Of a stretch of 64,000 nt of DNA, positions 32,079-41,428 are shown piece by piece. This DNA is from Sterolibacterium sp. Its GTDB lineage: Bacteria; Pseudomonadota; Gammaproteobacteria; Burkholderiales; Rhodocyclaceae. The notes below the pieces were generated by a model. That model did not search any database and had not been told where the DNA came from. It worked only from the letters and a program-made list of their open reading frames with translations. Both the position numbers and the translations under genes were made by a program. The first letter of the stretch is position 1, and the number at the start of each line of letters is the position of its first letter. The stretch covers positions 22,878-86,877 of the forward strand of contig JAHFRE010000002.1 in NCBI GenBank assembly GCA_023258955.1, given 5' to 3'.

Positions 32079-34025
32079 TCAAGCGCCGTAGCGTTGGCGC
32101 AGCTCGCTGAAGGAGACCAACTCGCCGGCGATGGCGCTGGCGGCAACTGTGGCAGGACTCGCCAGCCACACCTTGCCGGGCCCTGAGCGCAGGGGAAAAT
32201 TGCGGTTGATGGCGCTGACCGTGATCTGATCCGCTCGCGACGAGGCACCGGGACCGCCGCCTGCGCAGGCGCCGCAGCCGGGCATCAGCATCTCGGCCCC
32301 CACCTTGTCGAAGGCGTCCAAATAGCCTCGCTCGATACAATAGTCGCGCACCGCCAACGTGCCGTATTGGAGATACAGTTCGAGTCCCTCGGGCACCCGC
32401 AGCTTGTTCTTTGCTGCCCAGGCGAGGACCTCGTGGTACTGATCGAAATCCTCGCGCTTGCCGGCCGTGCACGAGCCTCCGTACGCGATGTCGAGCTTCG
32501 GCCGCTCTTTCAACGAAGACAGGGGCATGCCATTGCCTGGGTCGCCGGGGGCAGCAACCATGGGGCTGAGTGTGGAGCAGTCAACCTTTATGGTGAACGC
32601 GTAGTGGGCCCCTGGGTCGCTGGTCATCCAGGGCGCGATTTCGAAGTCGATTCCGCGGCGCTCATGCAGGAAGCGTCGCGTTTCCTGATCGGGGACGACG
32701 ATGCCGGTGAACCCGCCCAACTCGGCGACCATATTGGTCAGTGTCGTGCGCTCATCGGTGGAGAAATTGTCGACCGCAGTACCGACAAATTCGAACACCT
32801 TGCCCAGGCCGCGGCCAGCCTTGATCTCGGGCAGGGCCAGGAGATGCAGCACCACGTCCTTGGCGCTGACGCCGGCCGGCGGTATACCCGACAGTTCAAT
32901 GCGAAGCGACTCCGGCACCGTCAGACGCACAACCCCGCTGACCATGCTGCAGGCCATATCCGTCGAGCCCACGCCAAAGGCAAGGCAGCCAAGGGCACCA
33001 CTGTGCGGTGTGTGCGAATCGGTCCCGACCACGACCTGCCCGGGTAGCGCGTAACGCTCCACCATCATGGCATGGCAGATCGCTTCCGAGCCTTCGAATC
33101 CCGGTAGGTAGCCGTGATTACGAATACCGTATTCCTGGCCAAACTTTTCGTGCTCTTCAGACAAGCCGCGTACCCCAGGCAACAGGTTGTTGGCCAGGTG
33201 CACCGGGCTGCGATGGGCGTATGTGAGGTGATCTTCGAACAACAGTATCGTGTCCTTATCGTGCAGGGGAGCGGGACGACCAAAATTGTTGTGGATCAGG
33301 TGGGAAATCATCCCGGTGTAGTACTCGTGGGAGAATCGCCAGTCGCTGCGAATAAAGCCCCCCTCGCCGCTCTTCAGCGGCTGTGCGCCATCGACCGCGT
33401 GGCGCTCCAGAATCTTCTCAACCAGGGTCTTGGGGCCGGACGCCGTCGCGGTGGTGGCGCAGCCTGCCGCTGCACTGAGAAAGCCTCGGTTCTTGCCGTA
33501 GCGCAACAGGCCGCCATTGCGTAGCAGATCGGCTGCGAGTGCGTCTCTGTCGCGCACCAACTCCTCGATCGATATCGGATCGCCGCTGCGGATGCGCTCG
33601 ATCAGACCATAATCGCAGGAGGTGAAGATGCCAAGGTTGTCGCAGTTCTGCCGAAAGATTCTTTCGAAGCTCTCTGCAACGATAAGCTTGATTCCAGCGT
33701 ACAAGTGCGCCAAGGGGCTATGCTCGCGAGAGGAGCCCTTGCCGTAGCGCGTGCCGCCGACGACCACCGAATAACCGCCATTCTTGATCGAATCCTTCTT
33801 GATCGGATGGCGCTCTCCGACCTTGAAAGCGATCAATACGATTCCACCAAGACGCTCGTCATACATGGTCCCGGTGGTCTGCGGCGTCATTTCATCGGTC
33901 GAGATGTCATCCCTTAGCGTGCCCGCTTCAGCAAGGGAGAGATCACCCCCGGCCAGCTGGGCCTCAATGACCCCCGGGTCGTTGCACAGAAACAGGATCC
34001 GCCTTGATAGGGCCAGTGTATTCAT
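32079..34025 (-). CDS. Aconitase-family dehydratase, swivel domain first
   Basis: A 648-residue protein. The first 170 residues are the swivelling (LeuD/Aconitase_C) domain, with YGKGSSREHSPLAHLYAG. The rest is the LeuC-type aconitase domain: DSHTPHSGALGCLAFGVG, GSCTAGKRED and PGCGACAGGGPG supply the Fe-S cysteines. The order is the reverse of aconitase A and resembles aconitase B without the HEAT domain. It would isomerise a 2-hydroxy-acid to its 3-hydroxy isomer for the next enzyme. It heads the operon, divergent from the TonB receptor gene. Not a standard LeuCD pair. Confidence 0.9.
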   Translation of the reverse strand: MNTLALSRRILFLCNDPGVIEAQLAGGDLSLAEAGTLRDDISTDEMTPQTTGTMYDERLGGIVLIAFKVGERHPIKKDSIKNGGYSVVVGGTRYGKGSSREHSPLAHLYAGIKLIVAESFERIFRQNCDNLGIFTSCDYGLIERIRSGDPISIEELVRDRDALAADLLRNGGLLRYGKNRGFLSAAAGCATTATASGPKTLVEKILERHAVDGAQPLKSGEGGFIRSDWRFSHEYYTGMISHLIHNNFGRPAPLHDKDTILLFEDHLTYAHRSPVHLANNLLPGVRGLSEEHEKFGQEYGIRNHGYLPGFEGSEAICHAMMVERYALPGQVVVGTDSHTPHSGALGCLAFGVGSTDMACSMVSGVVRLTVPESLRIELSGIPPAGVSAKDVVLHLLALPEIKAGRGLGKVFEFVGTAVDNFSTDERTTLTNMVAELGGFTGIVVPDQETRRFLHERRGIDFEIAPWMTSDPGAHYAFTIKVDCSTLSPMVAAPGDPGNGMPLSSLKERPKLDIAYGGSCTAGKREDFDQYHEVLAWAAKNKLRVPEGLELYLQYGTLAVRDYCIERGYLDAFDKVGAEMLMPGCGACAGGGPGASSRADQITVSAINRNFPLRSGPGKVWLASPATVAASAIAGELVSFSELRQRYGA

Positions 34026-34301
34026 CGGGTTGATGCGACAGTGTTTCGAATTGCCCTAGTCTAACCATCTCAGCACCGGGCGCGAGTCAATTTGGGAAGG
34101 GCAAGGTTGCCAAAGAGGAATCTTTGCTCGGCGCGCCCAGAGCGCTCGCCTTCCAAACGGGAACGGCTGCCCTTCTTATTGATCAGCCGTAGCGCGCATT
34201 TGAGAACCTAGAATCGTCCCTGGGGATTCAGTTGGAGCTGGATATCGTTAGTCGCAACCTTGCCGACAAATGAAGCAAGGCAATCGCAGCTGGAGACAGG
34301 A
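34026..34301. promoter_or_regulatory. Divergent promoter region
   Basis: A 276-base gap between the dehydratase operon and the TonB receptor gene must hold promoters for both directions. GGAGACAGGA before 34302 is the receptor ribosome site. I could not pick out convincing -35/-10 boxes or a LysR box by eye. Confidence 0.4.
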
Positions 34302-37070
34302 ATGAAGAAGAGAAAGCAAAGCAACATACCTAGGCGATATCGGTGGATCCGCTATGCGAGCATAGCCACGACCTCGACGATGTTGGCGATGGGTGCGGAG
34401 ATGGCGCAAGCACAAGGTGCCCCTGAAGCGAAAGAGGATGCGGGAACCATTGTCGTTTCGACCTCGCGCATCAAACGAGATGGATACAGTGCGCCAACTC
34501 CTGAAACGGTAATTGGTGCCGACGTGCTAGCGGCCGCCGCTGCGCCAAATATTGCAGACGTCGTCAACTCAATGCCTCAGGTTTTGGGCTCGGCTACGCC
34601 ACGCGTGGCCACGGTCAGCGTCTCAAGCGGCTCCTCTGGCTCCAATTTCTTGAATTTGCGCGGGCTCGGCAATAACCGCTCGCTTGTATTGCTCGACGGT
34701 CGACGGGTCGTTGGCGCCAACGTCGACCAACGAGTCGATATCAATACACTTCCATCAGCACTGATTTCACGCGTTGACATTGTGACCGGCGGCGCATCCG
34801 CAGCCTGGGGCTCCGACGCCGTGGCCGGCGTAGTGAACTTTATTCTTGATAAGAAATTCACCGGATACAAGGTAGATGTCCAGGATGGCGTCAGTTCCTA
34901 TGGGGACGATAAGAACCACAAGATCGATGTTGCAGCTGGAGTGCCTTTCGCGGACGGGCTGGGACATTTCTTGATCAGCGCCAGCGAATCGAAGACAGAC
35001 GGCGTAGCGCGTTCAGATTCGCGCGCTTGGTATAGCGGTGCAAAGATCATTTCCAATCCTGCCTTCAAAGCAGGTAACGGCCAGCCGCGACTGATCGTTG
35101 TCCAAAACGCCAACCTATCGGGATCGTCGTTGGGCGGCTTGATTACAACCGGCCCGTTGGCCGGTACCGATTTTGGCGCAGGGGGGACCTATCGATCCCA
35201 TGTGTTTGGACAGAACACCGGTATCTACTCAATCGGTGGTGAGCGAAATGATCTAGGCGCCTACGTTGCACTCGACATTCCGGTCAAGCAAGATACAGCG
35301 TTTGCACGGGCGAGTTATAAGGTCACACCAGATACCGAGCTATTTGCTGAGTTCAACTATGGCAAATCGGTGGCGACCGCCGACGCACCCTATAATTTTC
35401 ATCTTGCCAACCTATCGATCAAGGCGGACAACGCGTTCTTGCCAGCAGCGCTCGCCTCCCAGCTTACCCCTGGCTCAAGCTTCACCTATGGCACATTCAA
35501 TGCCGACCTAGGCCAGAATAGCCCGGATAACGAGAGAGAACTGCTGCGTTATGTCATCGGCGCTAACGGCAAGTTTGGCGGCGGCTGGCGTTGGGACGCA
35601 TATGCCCAATATGGCCGTACGCACGTATTGGTCAAGGTCAACAATGTTGAGGTAAGCGCGAATTACAAGCTGGCCATCGATGCGGTCAAGAACCCAAGTG
35701 GCACAATCGTCTGCCGCTCGACGCTGACGAATCCGACAAACGGGTGCGTCCCCTACAACCCCTTCGGAATAGGCGTAAATCAGGCGCCAGCGATTGCTTA
35801 TGTTACTGGGGTGCCAACCCTTGATCTCACCCTCGAGCAGACGGTGGGTGCCGGGTCGATCCAGGGCGAACCATTCTCCACCTGGGCCGGTCCGGTTTCG
35901 GTCGTCGCAGGCGGGGAATATCGCACGGAAAAGGTCAGCGGAACTTCAGATCCGCTTTCTCAGCTCAGTGGCTACAATTCGGGCAATTACAGGCCAACGA
36001 ATGGACAATTCGATGTCTACGAAGGCTTTGTCGAAGCCCTCGTTCCTCTGCTGCGAGACAAGTATCTGGCGAAGTCGCTCGACTTCAACGCCGCGTATCG
36101 GGATACGCATTACAGCACCAGTGGCACCATCGGCAGCTGGAAACTGGGGGCAACCTATAAGCCCATCGCCGATCTCAATGTTCGCACCACACGCTCTCGT
36201 GATATTCGAGCACCCAATCTGAATGATTTGTACCAGGGCGGCGTCAGCTCAACGGCTCAAGCAGTATTCGATCCGCGAACAGGTGTTCAAAATGCCAATA
36301 TCGCAGGTCTTCTGGTGGGGAATCCCACTTTGAGGGCCGAGACCGCGAATACGATCAACTTCGGCATCGTCTATCAGCCGAGTTGGCTGCCGGGCTTCAA
36401 TGCGTCGGTCGACCACTACGACATCAGGATCCACGATGCGATCGCTGTACTGACCAATCAGCAGATCGTCGATCGCTGTTATGCCGGAAACGCAATGCTC
36501 TGTGGGTTCGTCACTCGCAACGCTTCGGGCATCATCACCAACATCACACGCAGCGGGATCAACGTAGCGGAAGAAGCTACACGCGGGTTCGACCTCGAAG
36601 CAAGTTACAAGCAGAATTTGTCATCGAACTCACGCCTGACATACCGCGCGTTGGCAACACACACTATCACACGCACCGTCAATGATGGACAGGTGATATC
36701 GGAACAGGTTGGGATGAATACTGGCGGTATTCCCAACTGGCGTACGATCGGTTCGGTGAGATACGATCACGGACCCTACATGGGCATGGTCACCGTACGG
36801 CATGTCTCATCGGGCGTCTATGACAACTCGTATACCCAAGCGGACCTTGCCAACAACTATCTTCCGGGCGCGACCTATTACGACTTGGCATTCGCGTACA
36901 AGACGGCAATGGGGAATAGTGATGTCGAGTTCTATCTCAAGATCGATAACGTCTTGAATAAGGATCCAGTCCAGGTGGCCGGCCTAAACCAAATCGCCTC
37001 GCCACAAAATCCGCAGCTCTATGACACGCTCGGCCGCTTGTACCGCGCAGGGGTTCGATTGGCGTTCTGA
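34302..37070 (+). CDS. TonB-dependent outer membrane receptor
   Basis: A 922-residue receptor. A long signal peptide (MKKRKQSNIPRRYRWIRY, then ATTSTMLAMGAEMAQA) leads to a plug domain (DVVNSMPQVLGS, LNLRGLGNNRSLVLLDGRRV, TGGASAAWGSDAVAGVVNF) and a large barrel ending in the expected aromatic residue (GVRLAF). It imports a scarce or bulky ligand using TonB energy. The start at 34302 has a good ribosome site; the upstream methionine lacks one. Its neighbours suggest it carries the substrate of the dehydratase-oxidoreductase pathway, a chelated or aromatic acid perhaps. Confidence 0.93.
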   Translation: MKKRKQSNIPRRYRWIRYASIATTSTMLAMGAEMAQAQGAPEAKEDAGTIVVSTSRIKRDGYSAPTPETVIGADVLAAAAAPNIADVVNSMPQVLGSATPRVATVSVSSGSSGSNFLNLRGLGNNRSLVLLDGRRVVGANVDQRVDINTLPSALISRVDIVTGGASAAWGSDAVAGVVNFILDKKFTGYKVDVQDGVSSYGDDKNHKIDVAAGVPFADGLGHFLISASESKTDGVARSDSRAWYSGAKIISNPAFKAGNGQPRLIVVQNANLSGSSLGGLITTGPLAGTDFGAGGTYRSHVFGQNTGIYSIGGERNDLGAYVALDIPVKQDTAFARASYKVTPDTELFAEFNYGKSVATADAPYNFHLANLSIKADNAFLPAALASQLTPGSSFTYGTFNADLGQNSPDNERELLRYVIGANGKFGGGWRWDAYAQYGRTHVLVKVNNVEVSANYKLAIDAVKNPSGTIVCRSTLTNPTNGCVPYNPFGIGVNQAPAIAYVTGVPTLDLTLEQTVGAGSIQGEPFSTWAGPVSVVAGGEYRTEKVSGTSDPLSQLSGYNSGNYRPTNGQFDVYEGFVEALVPLLRDKYLAKSLDFNAAYRDTHYSTSGTIGSWKLGATYKPIADLNVRTTRSRDIRAPNLNDLYQGGVSSTAQAVFDPRTGVQNANIAGLLVGNPTLRAETANTINFGIVYQPSWLPGFNASVDHYDIRIHDAIAVLTNQQIVDRCYAGNAMLCGFVTRNASGIITNITRSGINVAEEATRGFDLEASYKQNLSSNSRLTYRALATHTITRTVNDGQVISEQVGMNTGGIPNWRTIGSVRYDHGPYMGMVTVRHVSSGVYDNSYTQADLANNYLPGATYYDLAFAYKTAMGNSDVEFYLKIDNVLNKDPVQVAGLNQIASPQNPQLYDTLGRLYRAGVRLAF

Positions 37071-37129
37071 TCAGGGGGACTGCCTGCGCTACTGAAGCTG
37101 CAGGCAATCTCGCTCTGATGCTTCACTAT

Positions 37130-37164
37130 CGGCTCCAGACCACCACTTTGGTGGCCTGGAGCCG
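37130..37164 (+). terminator. Hairpin after TonB receptor gene
   Basis: 16-base arms with one mismatch (CGGCTCCAGACCACCA against TGGTGGCCTGGAGCCG), loop CTT, 60 bases after the receptor stop. The following ATTTG is a poor T run, so termination may be partly Rho-assisted. Confidence 0.6.
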
Positions 37165-37204
37165 ATTTGCCATTACCGGTGAATGGGTCGCAAGGGTGAT
37201 CGCA

Positions 37205-37232
37205 GATTGGCTATTGATTGGCTATTGATTGC
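37205..37232. repeat. Tandem repeat upstream of LysR gene
   Basis: GATTGGCTATT is repeated twice in tandem (37205-37215, 37216-37226) with a partial third copy (GATTGCC). It is about 75 bases before the regulator ATG and could be an operator or slipped-strand site. Confidence 0.5.
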
Positions 37233-37301
37233 CGATCGGGCTAGCTTTGGCAATGCGTGCTGTTGGTGGCGTTTTGCGCAGATTGTTGCTACGATCGCCC
37301 C

Positions 37302-38219
37302 ATGAGAGATTTGGACTTGACCTCATTGCGACTATTCGTCGCTGTCTGCGAAACGCGGAACATCGCTCGCGCTGCCGAGCTGGAAAACATCGTTGGCTCG
37401 GCTATCAGCAAACGTTTGGCTTACCTTGAAGAAGTGGTTGGGACAACACTTCTGGTGCGACAACGTCATGGCGTGACGCCCACGCCGGCGGGAGAGACTT
37501 TGCTGGAGCACGCACGGACCATGCTGTCGACTTCAGAGCGCATCTATCGGGATATGGCCTCCTATAGCAAAGGCATTCGAGGCCATATTACCTTGTTGGC
37601 CAATATTTCTGCGATCGCGGAGTCAGTGCCCGACGATGTTGCCGAGTTTTTGAAGAATCCAGCGCACCGCGGCATCCAAATTGACATCGAAGAGCGCAAT
37701 AGCAAAGATGTGGTGCGCTGTGTAAGAGATGGCAGTGCTTCGATCGGGATCTTCTGGGATGCGATAGACCATGAGGGTCTGCGGACGCGCCATTACAGCG
37801 AGGATCATCTGGCCGTCGTGACCTACGAGGGCCACCCATTGGCCAGTCTGGATAGCGTCAGCTTTGAGCAGACGTTGGACTTTGACCATGTGACGCTGCC
37901 TTCGACAACGTCGGTGCAGGCGATGCTCAACCGTGCGGCAGCGATCATCGGCAAGCCGATGAATTGCAGGAGCGTCGTTTCTACGTTCGATGCTGCTCTG
38001 CGCGTTGTGCGCTCTGGGCTGGCGATCACCGTGATGCCGTTTGAAATGGCCCGTCCCTGGGCCGCTATCTTTGGACTACACATTATTCCCTTGACTAGCA
38101 ATTGGTCGAAACGCACATTTTCGATCTGCTATCGAGACGAGTCTCTCTTGTCTCCTGCCGCCCGACTGTTGATGGAGCACTTGGCGGCTAAGCCGCCCCA
38201 GGACGCGCTCCCGTCCTAG
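37302..38219 (+). CDS. LysR-family regulator
   Basis: A 305-residue LysR-type regulator. The helix-turn-helix is at residues 1-60 (MRDLDLTSLRLFVAVCETRN then VGSAISKRLAYLEEVVGTTLLVRQRHGVTPTPAG), followed by a periplasmic-binding-fold effector domain (90-300). The start at 37302 is typical of the family (the frame's earlier methionine is unlikely). It lies between the receptor gene and the second oxidoreductase operon, so it probably controls the island in response to its substrate. The ligand is unknown. Confidence 0.9.
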   Translation: MRDLDLTSLRLFVAVCETRNIARAAELENIVGSAISKRLAYLEEVVGTTLLVRQRHGVTPTPAGETLLEHARTMLSTSERIYRDMASYSKGIRGHITLLANISAIAESVPDDVAEFLKNPAHRGIQIDIEERNSKDVVRCVRDGSASIGIFWDAIDHEGLRTRHYSEDHLAVVTYEGHPLASLDSVSFEQTLDFDHVTLPSTTSVQAMLNRAAAIIGKPMNCRSVVSTFDAALRVVRSGLAITVMPFEMARPWAAIFGLHIIPLTSNWSKRTFSICYRDESLLSPAARLLMEHLAAKPPQDALPS

Positions 38220-38368
38220 CCTGCTTGTCGCCAAGCTGGAATGCGCTCTCGAATGGGATCGCGCGATGTTTCCATTCTGGAAAGTCTACGCTTCCTCAAT
38301 TGATTTTGAGAACCAAGTGTCGACCTCTACACTTCTCGTATTGACCCGTTTGGCAATGTGTCTTCATT

Positions 38369-39490
38369 ATGCAAATAAAAGCATCAGCAGAGCTTCAGGA
38401 GGACGTGCTGCAGAAGGGCCTGTGTGTTGACTGTGGCGCCTGTGTCGGTATATGCCCCTACTTCAAGAGTCACGCCGGAAAGATCGCCATGCTCTTTTCC
38501 TGCAATCTGCCGCAAGGGCGCTGCCATGCACACTGCCCGAAAGTGGAACTGGACCTGGAGCGAATCACTCAAGCGACATTCGGAAAGCCTTACGATGGCT
38601 CTCCGCTCGGCCACTACAGCGAGATAAAAAAGGCCCGGGCGGGAGCGCGGCTGCAAGGACGGGGGAGATTTCAGAACGGCGGTTCGGTTACGGCGCTGAT
38701 CGCCTTTGCGCTGAAGAGCGAAACGATTGCCGCTGCTGCCCTAACTGGCAGCTTGGGATTGACTCCAGTTCCGGTGCTGGCAACGAGCGAAGCTGAAGTC
38801 ATCGCTTGCGCGGGAACCAAGTACATGGCGGCGCCGTCCGTCGCCAGCGTAAACGACTATTTGCGCAGCGGTATTGGAAACCTCGGTGTGGTCGGCACCC
38901 CCTGCCAGATCGCCGCGGTGGCGCAGGCGCGGCTCAACCCGCTGAACAAACCAGGCTTTCGCGACGTCGTGGCATTGACCATCGGCCTATTTTGCACCTG
39001 GGCCGTCGATACGAGAAGCTTTGGCGCTCTCGTCGGCGACAAGACCGATGCCTGCGCGGTGACGGCGATGGACGTGCCGCCGCCACCAGCGTCCGTCATG
39101 GAAATCACGACCACCAGTGCAAGCTATGCGATCCCGCTCGACGAGATTCGCAAGACCATTCCCGGTGGCTGCGCGATTTGCCCCGACATGACCGCAGAGT
39201 TGGCCGACGTTTCGGTGGGTGCCATGGAGGGCGAACCGACTTGGAATACCTTGATCATCAGATCGGCCCGAGGCGCGGCGCTGGTCGAGCAGGCGGTGCG
39301 CGGCGGCTATCTCGAGCTTGCTGACCTGCCGCTGGCAAGCCAGGAGAATCTGGCCAGAGGCGCGGCGGGTAAGAAGAAGAGAGCACTGTTGAAGGCGCGC
39401 GAAGACCGCCTATTGAATGTCGATCCAGCCTCGGGTCGCTCGGCCATGCTGATCGACGACAGCGTCGTCCAAAGAATACTGGCCGGTTAG
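38369..39490 (+). CDS. FrhB-like Fe-S flavoprotein subunit
   Basis: A 373-residue protein of the coenzyme F420 hydrogenase/dehydrogenase beta family. A ferredoxin-type motif with Cys at 19, 22, 25 and 29 (CVDCGACVGIC) is followed by the FrhB core (GNLGVVGTPCQIAAVAQAR, ending with GGCAICPDMT). It would bind FAD and Fe-S clusters and pass electrons from the 2-oxoacid enzyme to a carrier. It heads an operon, 18 bases before the IorA-like gene. Related proteins accompany anaerobic or electron-bifurcating enzymes, and F420 is not implied. Confidence 0.82.
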   Translation: MQIKASAELQEDVLQKGLCVDCGACVGICPYFKSHAGKIAMLFSCNLPQGRCHAHCPKVELDLERITQATFGKPYDGSPLGHYSEIKKARAGARLQGRGRFQNGGSVTALIAFALKSETIAAAALTGSLGLTPVPVLATSEAEVIACAGTKYMAAPSVASVNDYLRSGIGNLGVVGTPCQIAAVAQARLNPLNKPGFRDVVALTIGLFCTWAVDTRSFGALVGDKTDACAVTAMDVPPPPASVMEITTTSASYAIPLDEIRKTIPGGCAICPDMTAELADVSVGAMEGEPTWNTLIIRSARGAALVEQAVRGGYLELADLPLASQENLARGAAGKKKRALLKAREDRLLNVDPASGRSAMLIDDSVVQRILAG

Positions 39491-39507
39491 ATCCCCAAGG
39501 AGAAGAG

Positions 39508-41427
39508 ATGTCGCAATTGCATCGTGCCCAAAAGGGAAGCCGGCACCTGCTCATGGGAAATGAGGCCATCGTTCGCGGCGCTTTGGAGGCTGGCGTAAAC
39601 GTCGCAGCCGGCTATCCCGGTACTCCCTCGTCGGAAATCATCGAGACCCTTGCCGAACTCGCAACGGAGCTGAATCTCTACGTCGAATGGTCAGTCAATG
39701 AAAAGGTGGCGCTCGAGGTTGCCGCGGCGGCCTCCTTTGCCGGCCTCAATGCGCTGGCCGTGATGAAGCAGCCCGGGCTCAATGTGGCTGCAGATTTCCT
39801 CATGCAACTGTCGGCGACAGGAACTCGCGGACCGATGGTACTCATAGCCGCCGACGATCCCGGTGCGCTCTCCAGCGTCAACGAGGGCGAGTCGCGGCCG
39901 TACGCCAAGCTGATGGAAATTCCCCTGCTAGAACCCGGTGACTTTCAGGAAGCGATGGACATGACACGCTGGGCGTTCGAACTGTCCGGCGCAATCGGCA
40001 ACGTGGTCCTGCTTCGCACCGTCACGCGACTCTCGCATGCGAGTGGCAATGTCGTGTTCCACGAATTGCCGGAGCGCGAAAGCGTTGCCCAGTTCCAATA
40101 CGCCGCTGGCGGTGGGCCGCTGCTCAGTTTGCCCGTAAAGGCGAGGCACGAGCAGCAGCAGGAGAAGCTGCGGCAAGCGGTAGCACTTTTCGAAGACTCG
40201 CCATTCAATACCTATAGCGGGCCGGACAATCCCGAAGCGCTGATCATTACCAGCTCGATATGTACGCTGTACAGCCGGGAAGCCGTGGAAATTCTCGGAC
40301 TCACCGAGCGCGTCGGTATCTTGAAGCTGGGAACCACCTGGCCGCTACCGAACAAGCTAGTCGAAAGACATCTTGCCCGCGCCGACAAGATTCTGATCGT
40401 CGAGGAAGTCCGGCCGTTCCTGGAGGACGAGATCAAGGCCTTGGCGGCGGAGTCGGCCGCGAGGATAGGTATAAAGTCCTTCTACGGGAAGCGCCAAGGT
40501 CTAATGTCTTCCGTTGGAGAAATGAATCCGGACAAGGTTGTACAGGCGCTGAGCCATGTCCTGGGATTGCCTCTGCCGAATACCGAGAGCCCCTATGAGA
40601 AGCGGGTAACCGAGATCGCCATCGAAGGTGCGCCCAACCGCGAGGGGACATTCTGCGCCGGTTGTCCGCATCGTGCCTCCTTTTGGTCTATCAATACCGC
40701 CCTCTCGATGGATAACCGCGGTGGGTTCGTCTGTGGCGATATCGGTTGCTATTCGCTTGCGGCCACACCAGCCGGGTTCACCACGATCAAGACCCTGCAT
40801 TCGATGGGTTCCGGGACAGGTATCGCGAGCGGCTTTGGCAAGCTGGGCCAGTTTGGCATGGACCAACCGGCAATTGCGGTCTGCGGAGACAGCACCTTTT
40901 TTCATTCAGTGCTACCCCCTTTGATCAACGCCATTCACAATCAATCGAACCTAATTCTGGTCGTGTTGGACAATGACGGAACCGCGATGACCGGTTTCCA
41001 GCCCCACCCAGGTTCGCCGGTAAATGCCATGGGTGGTGGTGTTGTGAAGGTAGATATCCCTGCCATCTGCCGTGCGCTGGGGGCGGAGGTAGTATTGGGC
41101 GATCCGTTCGATGTGGAAGGGACACGGCGGACATTTCTGAAAATGCTCGAACGGACAGGAGTGCAGGTTCTGGTGCTGCGCCAACCCTGCGCTCTCAGCC
41201 CTGAGAAGAAGGGCAAGAAGGCGTATGACATGGCGGTTGATGAGCAAGCATGCCTCGGCGCGAGCTGTGGCTGCAATCGGCTGTGCACACGCGTGTTTTC
41301 TTGCCCTGGGCTCGTTTGGGACGAGAAAGCCAATCACTCCAGAATCGATGAAGTCATGTGCACCGGTTGCGGGGTTTGCGCCTCAATCTGCCCGGTTGGC
41401 GCAATCGGCATGAAGGAGTTTGCCTGA
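39508..41427 (+). CDS. iorA: Indolepyruvate ferredoxin oxidoreductase alpha subunit
   Basis: A 639-residue IorA-type subunit. The N-terminal TPP pyrimidine domain starts LLMGNEAIVRGALEAGVNVAAGYPGTPSSEI; the TPP-binding half has GDIGCYSLAATPAGF and the GDSTFFHSVLPPL motif with Gly-Asp-Ser and NDG. The C-terminus is a ferredoxin domain with VMCTGCGVCASICPVG. It catalyses oxidative decarboxylation of aryl pyruvates or similar 2-oxoacids to acyl-CoA. It stands between the FrhB-like and IorB genes, and is a second, split version of the fused enzyme at 27439-30945. Confidence 0.93.
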   Translation: MSQLHRAQKGSRHLLMGNEAIVRGALEAGVNVAAGYPGTPSSEIIETLAELATELNLYVEWSVNEKVALEVAAAASFAGLNALAVMKQPGLNVAADFLMQLSATGTRGPMVLIAADDPGALSSVNEGESRPYAKLMEIPLLEPGDFQEAMDMTRWAFELSGAIGNVVLLRTVTRLSHASGNVVFHELPERESVAQFQYAAGGGPLLSLPVKARHEQQQEKLRQAVALFEDSPFNTYSGPDNPEALIITSSICTLYSREAVEILGLTERVGILKLGTTWPLPNKLVERHLARADKILIVEEVRPFLEDEIKALAAESAARIGIKSFYGKRQGLMSSVGEMNPDKVVQALSHVLGLPLPNTESPYEKRVTEIAIEGAPNREGTFCAGCPHRASFWSINTALSMDNRGGFVCGDIGCYSLAATPAGFTTIKTLHSMGSGTGIASGFGKLGQFGMDQPAIAVCGDSTFFHSVLPPLINAIHNQSNLILVVLDNDGTAMTGFQPHPGSPVNAMGGGVVKVDIPAICRALGAEVVLGDPFDVEGTRRTFLKMLERTGVQVLVLRQPCALSPEKKGKKAYDMAVDEQACLGASCGCNRLCTRVFSCPGLVWDEKANHSRIDEVMCTGCGVCASICPVGAIGMKEFA

Positions 41428-41428
41428 C

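Noticed and set aside
30945..34025. Ordinary leucine biosynthesis leuCDB
   Set aside because: The dehydratase is a reversed fusion, leuA is missing and the operon continues into an oxidoreductase with TonB and MFS importers.
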